64,000 nt of DNA from Desulfobacterales bacterium. Its GTDB lineage: Bacteria > Desulfobacterota > Desulfobacteria > Desulfobacterales > JARGFK01. The stretch lies in contig JARGFK010000008.1 of assembly GCA_029211065.1 (NCBI GenBank), positions 1-64,000 of the forward strand, in the 5' to 3' direction. Below, in pieces: positions 26,566-36,264 of this stretch. How positions within the stretch are numbered: the first letter of the stretch is position 1; each line of letters begins with the position of its first letter. A program made the position numbers and the translations under genes. The notes below the pieces were generated by a model that was given only the letters and a program-made list of their open reading frames with translations, did no database searches and was not told the origin of the DNA.

Positions 26566-27333
26566 CTACGCGAGCGTATAGCAGTTCCGGCTTGCATCGT
26601 ACCGGACGAATCCATGCCTTGATGAACTGTTCATGTGCCTGGACACTTCAGACGGATTCAGGCCTAAACGCTCGGCGATTTCTCCGGTGGAAAGGGGTCT
26701 TTCCCCCAGGAGCGACGTGATCTGGCTGACGGCCAATTGATCGCCGATTAATTCATCAAAGAGCCTGTTAAATTCGTCGCTGTTGAAAAATTGATGATAC
26801 ATTTCTTCCGATTTAACAGGGATTCTCAGCCGCTCTCTTTCAACCAGTCGAATGTAAGGGACTAATTTTCTAGCGGCTTCAAGCTTGAATTTTAATCCCT
26901 TTTCATCGATGCCTTCGCCCTTGCCGAGAGGGCCCAATTCCTTCACCTTGCGGGTAAAATCATTAATAACTTCAGCCAAAAGGATCCCGTCGGCACCGGA
27001 CATGAATGCGATCCGCAACCTTTCCGGGTCCAGGCCGATGTGTTCCATTATTTTTTTACATAGATGCGTATTGCTTAATGCATCGTAATTTCCATGGGTA
27101 ATATAATTACATTCATTTAAGCGGCAGCCGCCGATTAAGACGCCATCCTGTCCATTTGAGAAGGCCCTGAGTATGAATTCCAGGTCGACTCTGCCGGAAC
27201 ACATGACGCGAATAAGCCTGATCTCATTGGTATATTGTAGTCTGGAAACTCCAGCCAGGTCCGCAGCGCCGTACGCTCACCAATGGCAGACAAAACCTAA
27301 TATTCTTGGTTTAAATTTAAGACCCGTACTCAT
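26566..27333 (-). CDS. bamF: Selenoprotein BamF (MvhD-like) with C-terminal winged-helix domain
   Basis: 255 residues when UGA at 27279-27277 is read as selenocysteine (U19). The frame starts at ATG 27333 (AAGGTGGTG upstream). It reads KPRILGFVCHWUAYGAADLA, then the segment GVSRLQY and RVMCSGRVDLEFIL, the standard MvhD order where CxxC becomes CHWU. Other cluster cysteines are in GGCRLNECNY. A SECIS-like hairpin follows (27242-27254). The last 60 residues (LSTGEIAERLGLNPSEVSRH) form a likely winged helix. It transfers electrons between the HdrA-like BamE and the rest of the complex. Without readthrough the protein would lack its first 43 residues. Confidence 0.9.
27242..27254 (-). promoter_or_regulatory. 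SECIS-like hairpin after the bamF UGA
   Basis: On the minus strand CTGGA and TCCAG pair perfectly around a GTT loop, 23-35 bases after the UGA. A G at the start of the apical loop at this distance fits bacterial SECIS rules. It would recruit SelB. Confidence 0.6.
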
Positions 27334-27384
27334 TTGATTTCACCACCTTTGTCAGTCATTCCGGCCTAATTCATTCGTAGACGT

Positions 27385-30300
27385 CTACACCGCTCCAATT
27401 GCCGCATCAATTTGTTTTATGATCTCTTCCGCTGAAACCGCTGCATCAATCTGGCTACAGAGCGCTTCATCTGTAAAGTGCTTGAGGGCAATCGCTCCGG
27501 TTGGACACTTTGCGTTACAGACCCCGTCCCCTTTACAGATAACAGGATTCACCCAGGCCTTTTTGCCCCGGGGCGTATCACGAAACGCGATGGCGTCATA
27601 GGTACAAGCTGTAATACAAGCCCCGCACGATACGCAATCGTCGTCTGTTACCACGGCAACCGAGGCTGAGGCTGTGACGGTATCTTTTGAAAGAAGCGTT
27701 AAGACCCGGCCGGCAGCGCCATAAGCCTGGTTGATCGTTTCCGGTATATGCTTGGGATAGTGAGCGGTTCCACAAAGAAAAACGCCGTCTGCAGCAAACT
27801 CAACCGGTTTTAATTTGACATGAGCCTCTTTGAAAAAATTATCCGGGCTCAAGGTTACCTTGAATAATCCGGCCACTTTATTGGTTTCTGCAGAGGGAAT
27901 GACAGCGGCGGCCAAAGAAAGAACATCGGCATCTATTGCAAGCCTGTCACCCAAAATAGGATCAGGAACGGTTACCCTTAAAATGGACTTGCCCCCCCCT
28001 TCCACCGCTTCCACCCGGGGCGGGTCCTCCGGCTCATAACGGATGAACTTTACATCTTTGTCCGACGCCTCCCGGTAAAAGTCCTCTCTGAACCCATACG
28101 TTCGCATGTCCCTGAAAAGGATATAGATCAGCATCCCAGGGTTTATCTCTTTCAGTTTCAAGGCGTTCTTTACGGCATGGCTGCAACAGACCCTGCTGCA
28201 GTAATTTCTGTCCTCATTCCTGCAGCCGACGCATTGGATCATTACCAGACTCTCGGCCTGGGTGACCTTTTCATTTCCTTTGGCGATCTGCTCCCCCAGC
28301 TCAAGGTGGGTGAACACCTTGTCGTTTTCGCCATACAGGTATTCGGTTGGTTTATATACATCCGCACCGATGGCAATGACGGAGGCGCCATGTTTTATCT
28401 CCTTGACGCTGCCTTCGGTTTCCACCGTGGTTATAAAATTTCCCACATACCCGGAAACGTCCGTGATGGTGGCGTTATGAGATACATGTATCAAGGGGTT
28501 CTTATAAACCGCGCGTATCATGTCATCTAAATATGCCTGAACATCCATTCCTTCCAGGATGGTGTGAATCCTTCGCGCCATTCCCCCCAGGGCTGCCACC
28601 TTTTCCACCAGGTGAACCGGATGTCCCTGCCTGGCGATGGAGAGGGCGCACGTCATGCCGGCAACACCGCCGCCGACCACTAAGGCCGTCTTGTTAACCG
28701 GCAGATCAAATTCCTGCAACGGCTCCAGATAGCGCGCCCGCGCCACCGACATCCGGACGATATCCTTGGCCTTCCGGGTGGCCGCTTCCTTTTCCTTGGT
28801 GTGAACCCAGGAGTTATGCTCCCTGATATTCGCCATCTCACAGTAATATTGATTCAGTCCCGCCTCTCGAAGGGTGTCCCGGAATAACGGTTCAAGGGTC
28901 CTGGGAGAGCAGGCGCCGATAACCACCCGATTGAGCCCTTTTTCCTTTGCCAGGTCGGTTATTTCCCTGGCGGAATTGGTCGCACATGAAAACAGCTGTT
29001 CCGTGGCATAAACGACATCGGGTAAGGTCAAGACATATTCAACGATGGAAGGAACGTTTACCACGCTTCCGATATTCGCTCCGCAATGGCACACAAAAAC
29101 GCCTATCTTCGGCGCTTCCCTGGAGACATCCTTCTCGGGGGGATATATTCTTTCCGTGGACAGCTTCCCCCGCCGGTAGTCAAGGAATTCACCGCATTGA
29201 TCGCCGGCCCCGCTAGCGCTAAAAACCGATTCGGGGATATCCGTAGGACCCTGGAAGGCCCCGCTTACAAAAATCCCCGGCCTGTTGGTTAACATGGGAT
29301 TGGAAGGGCTTGTTTTACAGAATCCGTGTGAATCAAGCTCGATGCCGAACGTGTTTGCCAGGCCCTTCACATCAGCGGGCGGGTTCAATCCAACGGACAA
29401 TACCACCAGCTCGAATTCTTCCTCTTTTACGCCCTCGTCGTTGGTCGCATATCTTACGACGACATTCTTGCTTTCCGGTATCTCTCTATCGATGGCGACG
29501 TAGCTTCTGATAAATCGAACCCCGGGGAGTTTCTCCGCTCTTTGATAGTATCGTTCAAAATCCTTGCCATGGGAACGAATATCGTTATGGAATATCGTAC
29601 ATGCTGCGTCTGCGTAATGGTCTTTTGTCAGAATGACCTGTTTCTGGGTATAGGTGCAGCACACGCCTGAACAATAGCTGTTCTCACCCGGGGTTACCCG
29701 TCTGGAACCGACGCATTGAACCCAGGCGATTTTGCGGGGATGCGCTTTGTCGGAGGTACGCAGCACTTCGCCGCCGTATGGACCGGTGGAGGACAGCAGC
29801 CGTTCATAGTCCATACTGGTTACCACGTTCTGCATCTTTCCGTAGCCATATTCATCCCTCACCTTGGGATCAAACGGCTCAACGCCGGAAGACAGTATGA
29901 TCGCCCCTACGTTTACCTCGACCTCCTCCGCCGTTTGATTGAAATCTATGGCGTCATTCTGGCATACGCCCCGGCAGATATCACATTTCTTTTCCTTCAG
30001 GAAGAGACAGTTTTCATCAATATACGTGACAAGGGGAATGGCCTGGGAAAAGTATACATGGACGGCTTTATTCTTGGATATTTCCTGATTAAATGGATCA
30101 GGGTATTCCACCGGGCAGTATTTTACACAGGTTGTACAACCCGTGCATTTATCCTCTAAAATATACCGGGGCTTCTTCGTCAGGGTTACCTTGAAGTCAC
30201 CTGCTTCTCCTTTTACCCTGTCGACTTCAGTAAGGGTCAGGATTTCTATGTTGGGATGCCGGCCGACCTCGACCAGTTTGGGCGAGAGTATTCACATGGA

Positions 30301-30522
30301 GCAGTCATTGGTGGGAAAGGTCTTGTCCAGCTGGGCCATATGGCCGCCGATGCTCGGCCCTTTCTCGACCAGATAAACCTTAAAGCCCGCGGTGGCAAGG
30401 TCAAGGGAGGCTTGAATACCGCTGACCCCGCCACCCACAACCAAAACGTCCCCAAAATTACTGTCGCCAAGGCTTCCGGAAAATTGTTGAATGATTTCTG
30501 TCGGCAATACTTCATTTTCCAC
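27385..30522 (-). CDS. bamE: Selenoprotein BamE (double HdrA-like flavoprotein)
   Basis: 1045 residues if UGA at 30294-30292 is selenocysteine (U77), from GTG 30522 (GAGGAG seven bases upstream). The first FAD domain is [20 protein letters not shown] and leads to [20 protein letters not shown], where Sec replaces the first Cys of the HdrA cluster-binding motif. A ferredoxin segment ([12 protein letters not shown]) follows. The HdrA core [11 protein letters not shown] is central, a second FAD motif is [20 protein letters not shown], and a C-terminal two-cluster ferredoxin ([18 protein letters not shown]) closes the protein. It is the likely bifurcating flavin subunit. Confidence 0.93.
30259..30276 (-). 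promoter_or_regulatory. SECIS-like hairpin after the bamE UGA
   Basis: On the minus strand CTGGTC pairs with GGCCGG (with G-U pairs) around a GAGGTC loop, starting 16 bases after the UGA. The loop resembles the AGGUCU loop of E. coli fdhF. It sits at the distance expected for SelB-dependent recoding. Confidence 0.65.
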
Positions 30523-30649
30523 GTTCTATCTCCTCATCAGGGGTCTGAGATTCCTCAATATGGTTATCCAAAAAGTTCAGTCAGCCGCTTGGCCGCCATC
30601 TTGACTTGAAATAAACTTGTGTTTTGCAGATAATTAAGTTTTCCAATTC

Positions 30650-30797
30650 GTGTCCGTCTGTAAACGGTAAATTTTGGTATAGGGCAAGGCCCGAACCTGT
30701 ATGCAACCGCAAGCATAGCATAGCATGCCTATTCCGAGGATTGCAAAAAGGTGAGAACGCCGCCCTGGGCCAAAAGGTGCCGTTTACGGACGGACAC
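30650..30797. repeat. 148-bp element with 19-bp terminal inverted repeats between bamD and bamE
   Basis: The left end GTGTCCGTCTGTAAACGGT (30650-30668) and right end (30779-30797) are inverted copies matching at 17 of 19 positions. The inside holds smaller palindromes (GCAAGC, TAGCATGC) and no reading frame. The right end runs into the bamD stop codon (TAG, 30799-30797). No clear target duplication is seen. It looks like a MITE or structured intercistronic RNA. Confidence 0.65.
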
Positions 30798-31948
30798 TAA
30801 ATTACTTCCTGGATAATTTCTGTTATATCCTTAACCTCCAGGACATCCTCAACCTCCAAGTTTAACCTGCTTTCCTCGAAATTGGTGATGCAGTAAGGAC
30901 AGGCCGTCACCAGCACCTCAGCCCCGACCGCATTGGCTTGTTGTAATCTGAGGTCCGAAAATCTTTCACTCTTGGGTGTATCCATCCAGATCCGGCCGCC
31001 GCCGCCGCCGCAGCAGAGGCTGTTTTTGCGTGAATCAGGCATCTCAATCAGTCTAAGTCCCGGTATCTTCTGGAGAACCTCCCGGGGCGCGTCGTACATG
31101 TCATTATGACGCCCCAGGTAACAGGGGTCATGATACGTGACTTTTTTCCCATACTCACCGGCGAGTTGAAGTCTGCCCGTATTGATAAGGTCCAAAATAT
31201 ATTGAGAGGCATGAACCACCTCAAAGTTCACCATAAATTCGGGATATTCGTTTTTGAAGGTGTGGTAGCAGTGGGGGGACGAGACCAATATTTTCTTTAC
31301 GCCATTTTCGATGAACGTTTTGATGTTTTCCCTGGCCAGGGTTTTAAATACCTCTTCGCTGCCGGTCTTGCGGATGCTTTCGCCGCAGCAATTCTCCTTG
31401 TCGCCTAATATCCCAAAATCGATCCCGGCTTTTTTAAGGATATCGGCTGTGGCAGCAGCGACTTTTTTCATTCTGGGATCATAGCTGAGGTAACAGCCGA
31501 CGAAATATAACACCTCCATACCTTCCGTGAACGGTTTCACAGAAAGATCTTTTGCCCAATCCCCTCGCTTTTTTCGTTCAAACTGCAGGGGGTTGCCTTC
31601 AGAAATAAGACTGGCTCTGGCCGTGCGGGCGGGACGGACAGAAGCGGGGAAAACCTCATAAGCCGAAGCGATCCGGCGCAAGGACACCCCCATTTCTATC
31701 TGTTTTACGCCCCTGGGGCAATGCCGGGGGCAATTTCCGCAGGTCGTACATCGCCATATATCTTCGCCGTCTATCTCCGTCAAACCGAACGTGGCTTGAC
31801 GGATGATCTTGCGAATGCTGAATTGTCTGACCCGATTCCAAGGACAAACCGTATCGCACAGTCCGCACTGAAAGCACAGCTTGAAAACCTCTCCACCGGC
31901 CTCTTTTATCTCGTCGATAACTTCTATGAAGGGGGCTACAGTCTCCAC
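30797..31948 (-). CDS. bamD: Benzoyl-CoA reductase complex subunit BamD (HdrBC-like)
   Basis: 383 residues. N-terminal HdrC-like part with two 4Fe-4S motifs (CFQCGLCDTVCP and CTTCGNCPRHCP), then an HdrB-like part with two CCG domains (FVGCYLS...CCGES...SPHC, and HDPCYLG...LCCGGGGGRIWMD...CPYC). GTG start with AGAGGA upstream, seven bases after bamC. It passes electrons between BamE and the BamBC active site. The HdrB-type noncubane clusters suggest a bifurcating HdrABC-like core. Confidence 0.92.
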   Translation of the reverse strand: METVAPFIEVIDEIKEAGGEVFKLCFQCGLCDTVCPWNRVRQFSIRKIIRQATFGLTEIDGEDIWRCTTCGNCPRHCPRGVKQIEMGVSLRRIASAYEVFPASVRPARTARASLISEGNPLQFERKKRGDWAKDLSVKPFTEGMEVLYFVGCYLSYDPRMKKVAAATADILKKAGIDFGILGDKENCCGESIRKTGSEEVFKTLARENIKTFIENGVKKILVSSPHCYHTFKNEYPEFMVNFEVVHASQYILDLINTGRLQLAGEYGKKVTYHDPCYLGRHNDMYDAPREVLQKIPGLRLIEMPDSRKNSLCCGGGGGRIWMDTPKSERFSDLRLQQANAVGAEVLVTACPYCITNFEESRLNLEVEDVLEVKDITEIIQEVI

Positions 31949-31955
31949 TGAATTT

Positions 31956-32519
31956 TCAATCCTCTTTTTTTACCCTGGGGTTTTCGCCCTTCTTTGACAG
32001 CCGGGCAATGGTGTCCCTTACCTTCTGTACACCAAATTTGCTTGCAAGGGATTCCAGTCCGACCTCCAACTCCTCCTGCTCCACCTGTTCTTCGGCCTCT
32101 TCTTCCCTTTCCTCATATGTCAGGGCATCAACAAGGCACCACTTCACACACAAAGGCTCATCTTCGCCCTCGCACATATCACATTTTAGCGGCAGACCGG
32201 AATCAGGTTCTTTGAACTCCTTTCTGGATGGGCAGGAAGCCCTGCAGAAGGAACACTCATCGTATTCCTTTCCGTCAATCGTATATTTGTCTCTGCCGGC
32301 ACATTCGGCAACGGCATAATCTCCTGCCTTTACAGGGACATATACGTCTCTGAGGGGGTCTCGGATCACCCGGATACGAGACCTCGCCGGATTGTTGCTG
32401 CTATATTTCGGCGCGGCGTGAAAGGCGGAGCAGATTACCTCACAGGCCCGGCACCCATTACATTTATCCACATCAATTTTTATGGTTTTGACTAGTTTCT
32501 TTTTTTTCTCGGCCGTCAC
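31956..32519 (-). CDS. bamC: Benzoyl-CoA reductase complex subunit BamC (ferredoxin-like)
   Basis: 187 residues. Cys motifs are CNGCRACEVICS, CSFCRASCPS and CDMCEGEDEPLCVKWC, giving three 4Fe-4S clusters. A charged glutamate-rich tail follows (EEREEEAEEQ). GTG 32519 is chosen over GTG 32528 because AGGGGG then lies at proper distance. It is the small electron-transfer partner that binds BamB in the catalytic BamBC unit. It starts 25 bases after bamB. Confidence 0.9.
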   Translation of the reverse strand: MTAEKKKKLVKTIKIDVDKCNGCRACEVICSAFHAAPKYSSNNPARSRIRVIRDPLRDVYVPVKAGDYAVAECAGRDKYTIDGKEYDECSFCRASCPSRKEFKEPDSGLPLKCDMCEGEDEPLCVKWCLVDALTYEEREEEAEEQVEQEELEVGLESLASKFGVQKVRDTIARLSKKGENPRVKKED

Positions 32520-32544
32520 GGCAATCACCCCCTAAGCGTTATTA

Positions 32545-34545
32545 CTACTCTTTTTTCGCCGAATCCTCTTCGGAAGGAGCGTCTTCACTGTCCGTCAAGA
32601 TACCCCGCTTCAAAAAATCTTTTGCAACGTAATCCAGCCCCATCTCATGTAAATACGATTTGGTAGGAATACCGTCATTGTTCCACCCTTTGAATTTGTA
32701 ATAGGTATCCAGAAGCTCCTTTTCAAGTTCGGGAAATCTTTTCTTCCAGTGGTTCTCCGGAGGCTTTTCATCTTTTCTGCGCATCCCCCTTCTGATATTA
32801 ATGGCTCTGACTAAAGTCCGGTATCTTTTGGCTGCCTGGGTCAGTTTTTCTTCATCCATATCGAAGCCGGCCCCTGCTGAGATAAATTTCGGGTAATTGT
32901 GTATATGATAGGGAGGCTTCAGGGGAAATGAAGACAGACCGGAGCACATCCCCAAGGCGTCATCAATGTAGTGCATCCGCTCCTGCCAGTCGACAATATC
33001 GCAGCACATTTGGACCGTCGGGTAATAAGGAATTGAGTTTTCTCCCCGCAGCTCCCAGTCCAGAAGGTATTGCTTGAATTTTTCGTCGGGAACCTGGAAC
33101 CAATCCTTTACAAACGCTTCGCGCTCCTCTCTTGTGGGCCAAGGCGCCTGGGGGAACTGCCCTTCGATCTGTGTGATGTTTATTTTCTCTCCTGTGCTGT
33201 ACATCAGGAAATAAATGGGATTCAGCATGGATAGCTTAAGGGGCAGCTGCTCGTGCTTCTTGATGTTGTTATGGGCATATGCTTCGGCGCCGTTACCGAT
33301 CTCTTTAGCCGCCCAATACGTCCCGTTGGCCAGAACATCGCCTATCCCTTCCCGCCGGACAATTCTATCAAGCAGCCAATAAAATCTCCCCTCGTTATCG
33401 GACGGCATCCCCTGGAAGTGTTCGTCCGTCAAAATGCCGTTTTCGTAGAGCTCAAGGGCGAAAGCCATGACTTGCGGGGCTGAGAATCCGTCCACACCAT
33501 ACTCTGTAGCGCTTTGGGCGATTCGCAAACCAAAATCCAGATCCGACATGGCCGCCATGGTGTACGTAAGCTTCGAGAAGCATTTCATCATATATGTCGG
33601 AAGTCCCGGCATGGAAATGGTTGCCCCGCATGTCATCGGACAGTTATAGCAACTGATCAGCCGCGTCCGGGCATTGTTCATGGTCTCGGTCCACGCCTGT
33701 GCAACTTCATCATTCCAAAAATCCTTTCTGCGGGTGCGGGAATTCCCCCACATGAAATTCTCGGTATGCCACTTCTCGTCATGGATGGCCATCTCCTGGG
33801 GCGACCCAAGCCCGGCTAAAATGGGCATTACCCCCGGCACCGGATTTTCGTTTCTGAATTTGATATATTCCAGCACTTCATTGCAAAGCCCCAGGTATTC
33901 AGCCGGTTGGGAAATATTGATGTCCTTTGTTCCGCGAACAGCGATGGCCTTCACCCCTTTGTCGCCCATAACGGCCCCTATCCCGCCGCGGCTGGCGCTG
34001 GACCGGCCCTGCTCGATGGACGCAAAATAGACCCTGTTTTCACCGGCCAGGCCGATGGCAGCCACCTGGGCTTTGGGTTCCGCCAGCTCCTTGCGAATGA
34101 GTTCTGCGGTTTCAACAGTCCCTTTACCCTTCAAATGGGCGGCATCCCGTATTTCGACTTTGTCATCGTTTATCCACAAATAAACCAGGTCAGGGGACTT
34201 GCCGCGCAGGATCACTTTGTCATAACCGGCATACTTCAATTCCGGCGCCCAAAATCCCCCCATCATTGAAAATGCCATTAACTGAGTCTGGGGAGAAATG
34301 GTGGAAACAATGGTACGGTTACAACCGGTAGCCGGTGTGCCGCATAAAAGACCGGCGCTGAATATGAGCAGATTATCAGGAGAAAAAGGTTCTACTTCAG
34401 GAGGAACCCTATCCCACAATATCTTGGCATTCGTACCTAAACCTCCCAGGTAAAGTTCGGTGTCTCTGGGGTCGGTTTCTACCCTTTCGATATTTCCCCG
34501 GGTTAAATCGATTTCCAAATTAAACCCTGTTTCTGCGTACCTCAT
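32545..34545 (-). CDS. bamB: Class II benzoyl-CoA reductase catalytic subunit BamB
   Basis: 666 residues, of the aldehyde ferredoxin oxidoreductase family with tungsten-bis-pterin. It shows the AOR start (MRYAETGFNLEIDLTRGNIE), a pterin-binding stretch (SASRGGIGAVMGDKGVKAIA) and cluster cysteines in CYNCPMTCG with a later MCSG. It reduces benzoyl-CoA to cyclohexa-1,5-diene-1-carbonyl-CoA without ATP hydrolysis. It is first in the eight-gene minus-strand operon bamBCDEFGHI. Two TTGACA-type promoters with TAGCTA/AAGCTA boxes lie upstream. Confidence 0.95.
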   Translation of the reverse strand: MRYAETGFNLEIDLTRGNIERVETDPRDTELYLGGLGTNAKILWDRVPPEVEPFSPDNLLIFSAGLLCGTPATGCNRTIVSTISPQTQLMAFSMMGGFWAPELKYAGYDKVILRGKSPDLVYLWINDDKVEIRDAAHLKGKGTVETAELIRKELAEPKAQVAAIGLAGENRVYFASIEQGRSSASRGGIGAVMGDKGVKAIAVRGTKDINISQPAEYLGLCNEVLEYIKFRNENPVPGVMPILAGLGSPQEMAIHDEKWHTENFMWGNSRTRRKDFWNDEVAQAWTETMNNARTRLISCYNCPMTCGATISMPGLPTYMMKCFSKLTYTMAAMSDLDFGLRIAQSATEYGVDGFSAPQVMAFALELYENGILTDEHFQGMPSDNEGRFYWLLDRIVRREGIGDVLANGTYWAAKEIGNGAEAYAHNNIKKHEQLPLKLSMLNPIYFLMYSTGEKINITQIEGQFPQAPWPTREEREAFVKDWFQVPDEKFKQYLLDWELRGENSIPYYPTVQMCCDIVDWQERMHYIDDALGMCSGLSSFPLKPPYHIHNYPKFISAGAGFDMDEEKLTQAAKRYRTLVRAINIRRGMRRKDEKPPENHWKKRFPELEKELLDTYYKFKGWNNDGIPTKSYLHEMGLDYVAKDFLKRGILTDSEDAPSEEDSAKKE

Positions 34546-35025
34546 TTTTTTCCCCTTTTAATTGCCTATATCCGTGACATATTTTAGCAAACAGCTAAGG
34601 TTGTTGTTCTATCAATCTGTATGCCATGAGTCCAAAAAATAGACGCTTTTAAATTGATTTTTTTCTTTAAAAGCTACAATGCAACTATACCCCCGGCTTG
34701 CACCTGTCAAGGAATATTTGTATTTTCAAATTAGTTATATTATAGCTATATATTAGCTTTATTGAAAAGGGCTGTCAAGAAAATAATTAACAAAGGAATT
34801 CCAATGATTTCACCACGCGAAAGCGTGGTTGGATGACGGCCGAAGTTTATCCCGCACGCGATGCGGGGCAGGCATGACGGGATTTAGAACTTTTTACGAA
34901 TATGTCAAATTCATGTTAAGGATTTTTCGGGCTATCCTTATGAAAAATACTGAACATTTTTATAAAAGAACCGGGTTAGTGCTATCCCCCTTGATTATTC
35001 ATTTCCTTTTTGTAATATTACCGAC
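34546..35025. other. Divergent intergenic region between bamB and the M24 peptidase
   Basis: 480 bases. The bamB promoters and operators are at 34671-34778. A GC-rich repeat-like stretch with hairpins (CCACGCGAAAGCGTGG at 34812-34827; CCCGCACGCGATGCGGGG near 34850) lies between them and the peptidase gene. The frame at 34829-35029 covers that repeat and is not a gene. Confidence 0.65.
34671..34778 (-). promoter_or_regulatory. bamB: Tandem promoters and TAGCTA-type operators of bamB
   Basis: On the minus strand P1 is TTGACA (34778-34773), 17 bp, TAATAT (34755-34750), then the palindrome TATAGCTATA (34750-34741). P2 is TTGACA (34710-34705), 17 bp, TAGTTG (34687-34682), then ATTGTAGCTT (34680-34671). 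Both have the box over the expected start, as upstream of etfB and bamQ. Confidence 0.6.
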
Positions 35026-36264
35026 ATGATGAAGCCCGACGAGCCTGAGCATCAATCAAACCGTGAATCCCCGCAGCCCTTCACCGTCCCTGCCGGGGAA
35101 ATAGCCCAGCGGCTGCTGAACATCCAGACGATATTACAACAAAAGGAAATCGGCGGCCTTTTTATTGTTCAACGGGTGGATCTGTTTTACTTTTCAGGCA
35201 CCGCCCAGAATGGTTTTCTCTTTATCCCGGCCGAAGGAGAGCCCCTTCTATTCATCAAACGCTACCTGCCGCGGGCCCGGGCGGAATCTCCCTTGAAACA
35301 GATTGTGGGAATCGAATCCATCAAGGAAGTACCGGGCCTTATATCCGATTATTATGGACAGCTTCCGGAAGTCAACGGGTTTGAGTTTGACGTACTGCCG
35401 GTCAAAACATTCTATTTTTACCGGCGCCTGTTCCCCGCTAAAGATTTTGTCGACGGCTCTCGCTTCATTCTCCAGGTCCGCATGATCAAGTCGGATTGGG
35501 AAATCGAACAACTGGAGCGGACCGCCGACATGTCCTGCCGGACATTTGAATACATGCAAACCATCATCCGGCCTGGACTCAGCGAAATGGAATTTGCCGG
35601 CATGTTCGAAACCTTTGCCCGCAAGCTGGGACACGGCGCCAAGCTGCGGGTGCGGGATTTTCTGACCGAGGGGTATCCCTGGCACGTCCTCAGCGGAAAG
35701 AGCGGCGGGCTGGTGGGGCTGCTGGATTCGCCGGCCAGTGGCGCAGGCACGTCGGCGGCGTTTCCCTGCGGCGGCAGCGCAAAACCGCTTGCGCCGAACG
35801 AACCCATCATGGTGGATCTGGGGTTTGTCTTAAACGGCTATCACATGGACGAAACCCGCATGTTCGCCATCGGGTCCATTCCCGCCCATGCCCTGAGAGC
35901 CTGCCGGGCGGCAATCGAAATCCACAACGCCGTATTGGCATCTGTAAAGCCTGGAATGACTGTGGCAGCGCTTTTCCAGTGTTCTCTGAAAACGGCTGAA
36001 TCGCTGGGCTATGCCGACCCCTATCTGGGACCGCCGGGACTCAAGGTCACCTTTGTGGGCCACGGCATCGGTCTGGAACTGATCGAACCCCCTTTTATCG
36101 CCCGGGACAAGGAAGATTGTTTAAAACCGGGAATGGTTTTTGCCCTGGAACCCAAAATGGTCTTTCAGAACGAATTTGCCGCCGGAGTCGAAAGCGTTTT
36201 CGTGGTGACCGAAACCGGCGCCCGCCTGATCAGCAAAGTACCGGTAGACATCTTTATCTGCTGA
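35026..36264 (+). CDS. M24 family (Xaa-Pro) aminopeptidase-like protein
   Basis: 412 residues: an N-terminal creatinase/prolidase-like domain and a C-terminal pita-bread domain. The metal ligands can be seen: MVDLGFVLNGYHMDETRMFA (two Asp), FVGHGIGLELIEPP (His) and ALEPKMVF (Glu). It may hydrolyse Xaa-Pro or act on a related amide. The start ATG 35026 has no good ribosome-binding site; a later in-frame start is possible. It diverges from bamB and probably belongs functionally to the following dehydrogenase/TRAP region. Confidence 0.85.
   Translation: MMKPDEPEHQSNRESPQPFTVPAGEIAQRLLNIQTILQQKEIGGLFIVQRVDLFYFSGTAQNGFLFIPAEGEPLLFIKRYLPRARAESPLKQIVGIESIKEVPGLISDYYGQLPEVNGFEFDVLPVKTFYFYRRLFPAKDFVDGSRFILQVRMIKSDWEIEQLERTADMSCRTFEYMQTIIRPGLSEMEFAGMFETFARKLGHGAKLRVRDFLTEGYPWHVLSGKSGGLVGLLDSPASGAGTSAAFPCGGSAKPLAPNEPIMVDLGFVLNGYHMDETRMFAIGSIPAHALRACRAAIEIHNAVLASVKPGMTVAALFQCSLKTAESLGYADPYLGPPGLKVTFVGHGIGLELIEPPFIARDKEDCLKPGMVFALEPKMVFQNEFAAGVESVFVVTETGARLISKVPVDIFIC

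Noticed and set aside
26566-27204. BamF starting at 27204 with MCSGRVDL
   Set aside because: This begins inside the conserved MvhD core (RVMCSGRVD) and would lack the cluster-binding N-terminus; the UGA reading restores the family.
27385-30111. A 908-residue protein starting at 30111 as the complete BamE
   Set aside because: Upstream sequence continues in the same frame through UGA to a GTG with a good ribosome-binding site and contains the first HdrA FAD motif, so the short form omits the N-terminus.
30523-30796. Cobalamin or other riboswitch in the bamD-bamE gap
   Set aside because: No B12-box or other known aptamer consensus was seen; the region is explained as well by an inverted-repeat element.
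34829-35029. 66-codon plus-strand frame upstream of the peptidase
   Set aside because: It covers a GC-rich hairpin repeat, has no recognisable domain, and overlaps the peptidase start.
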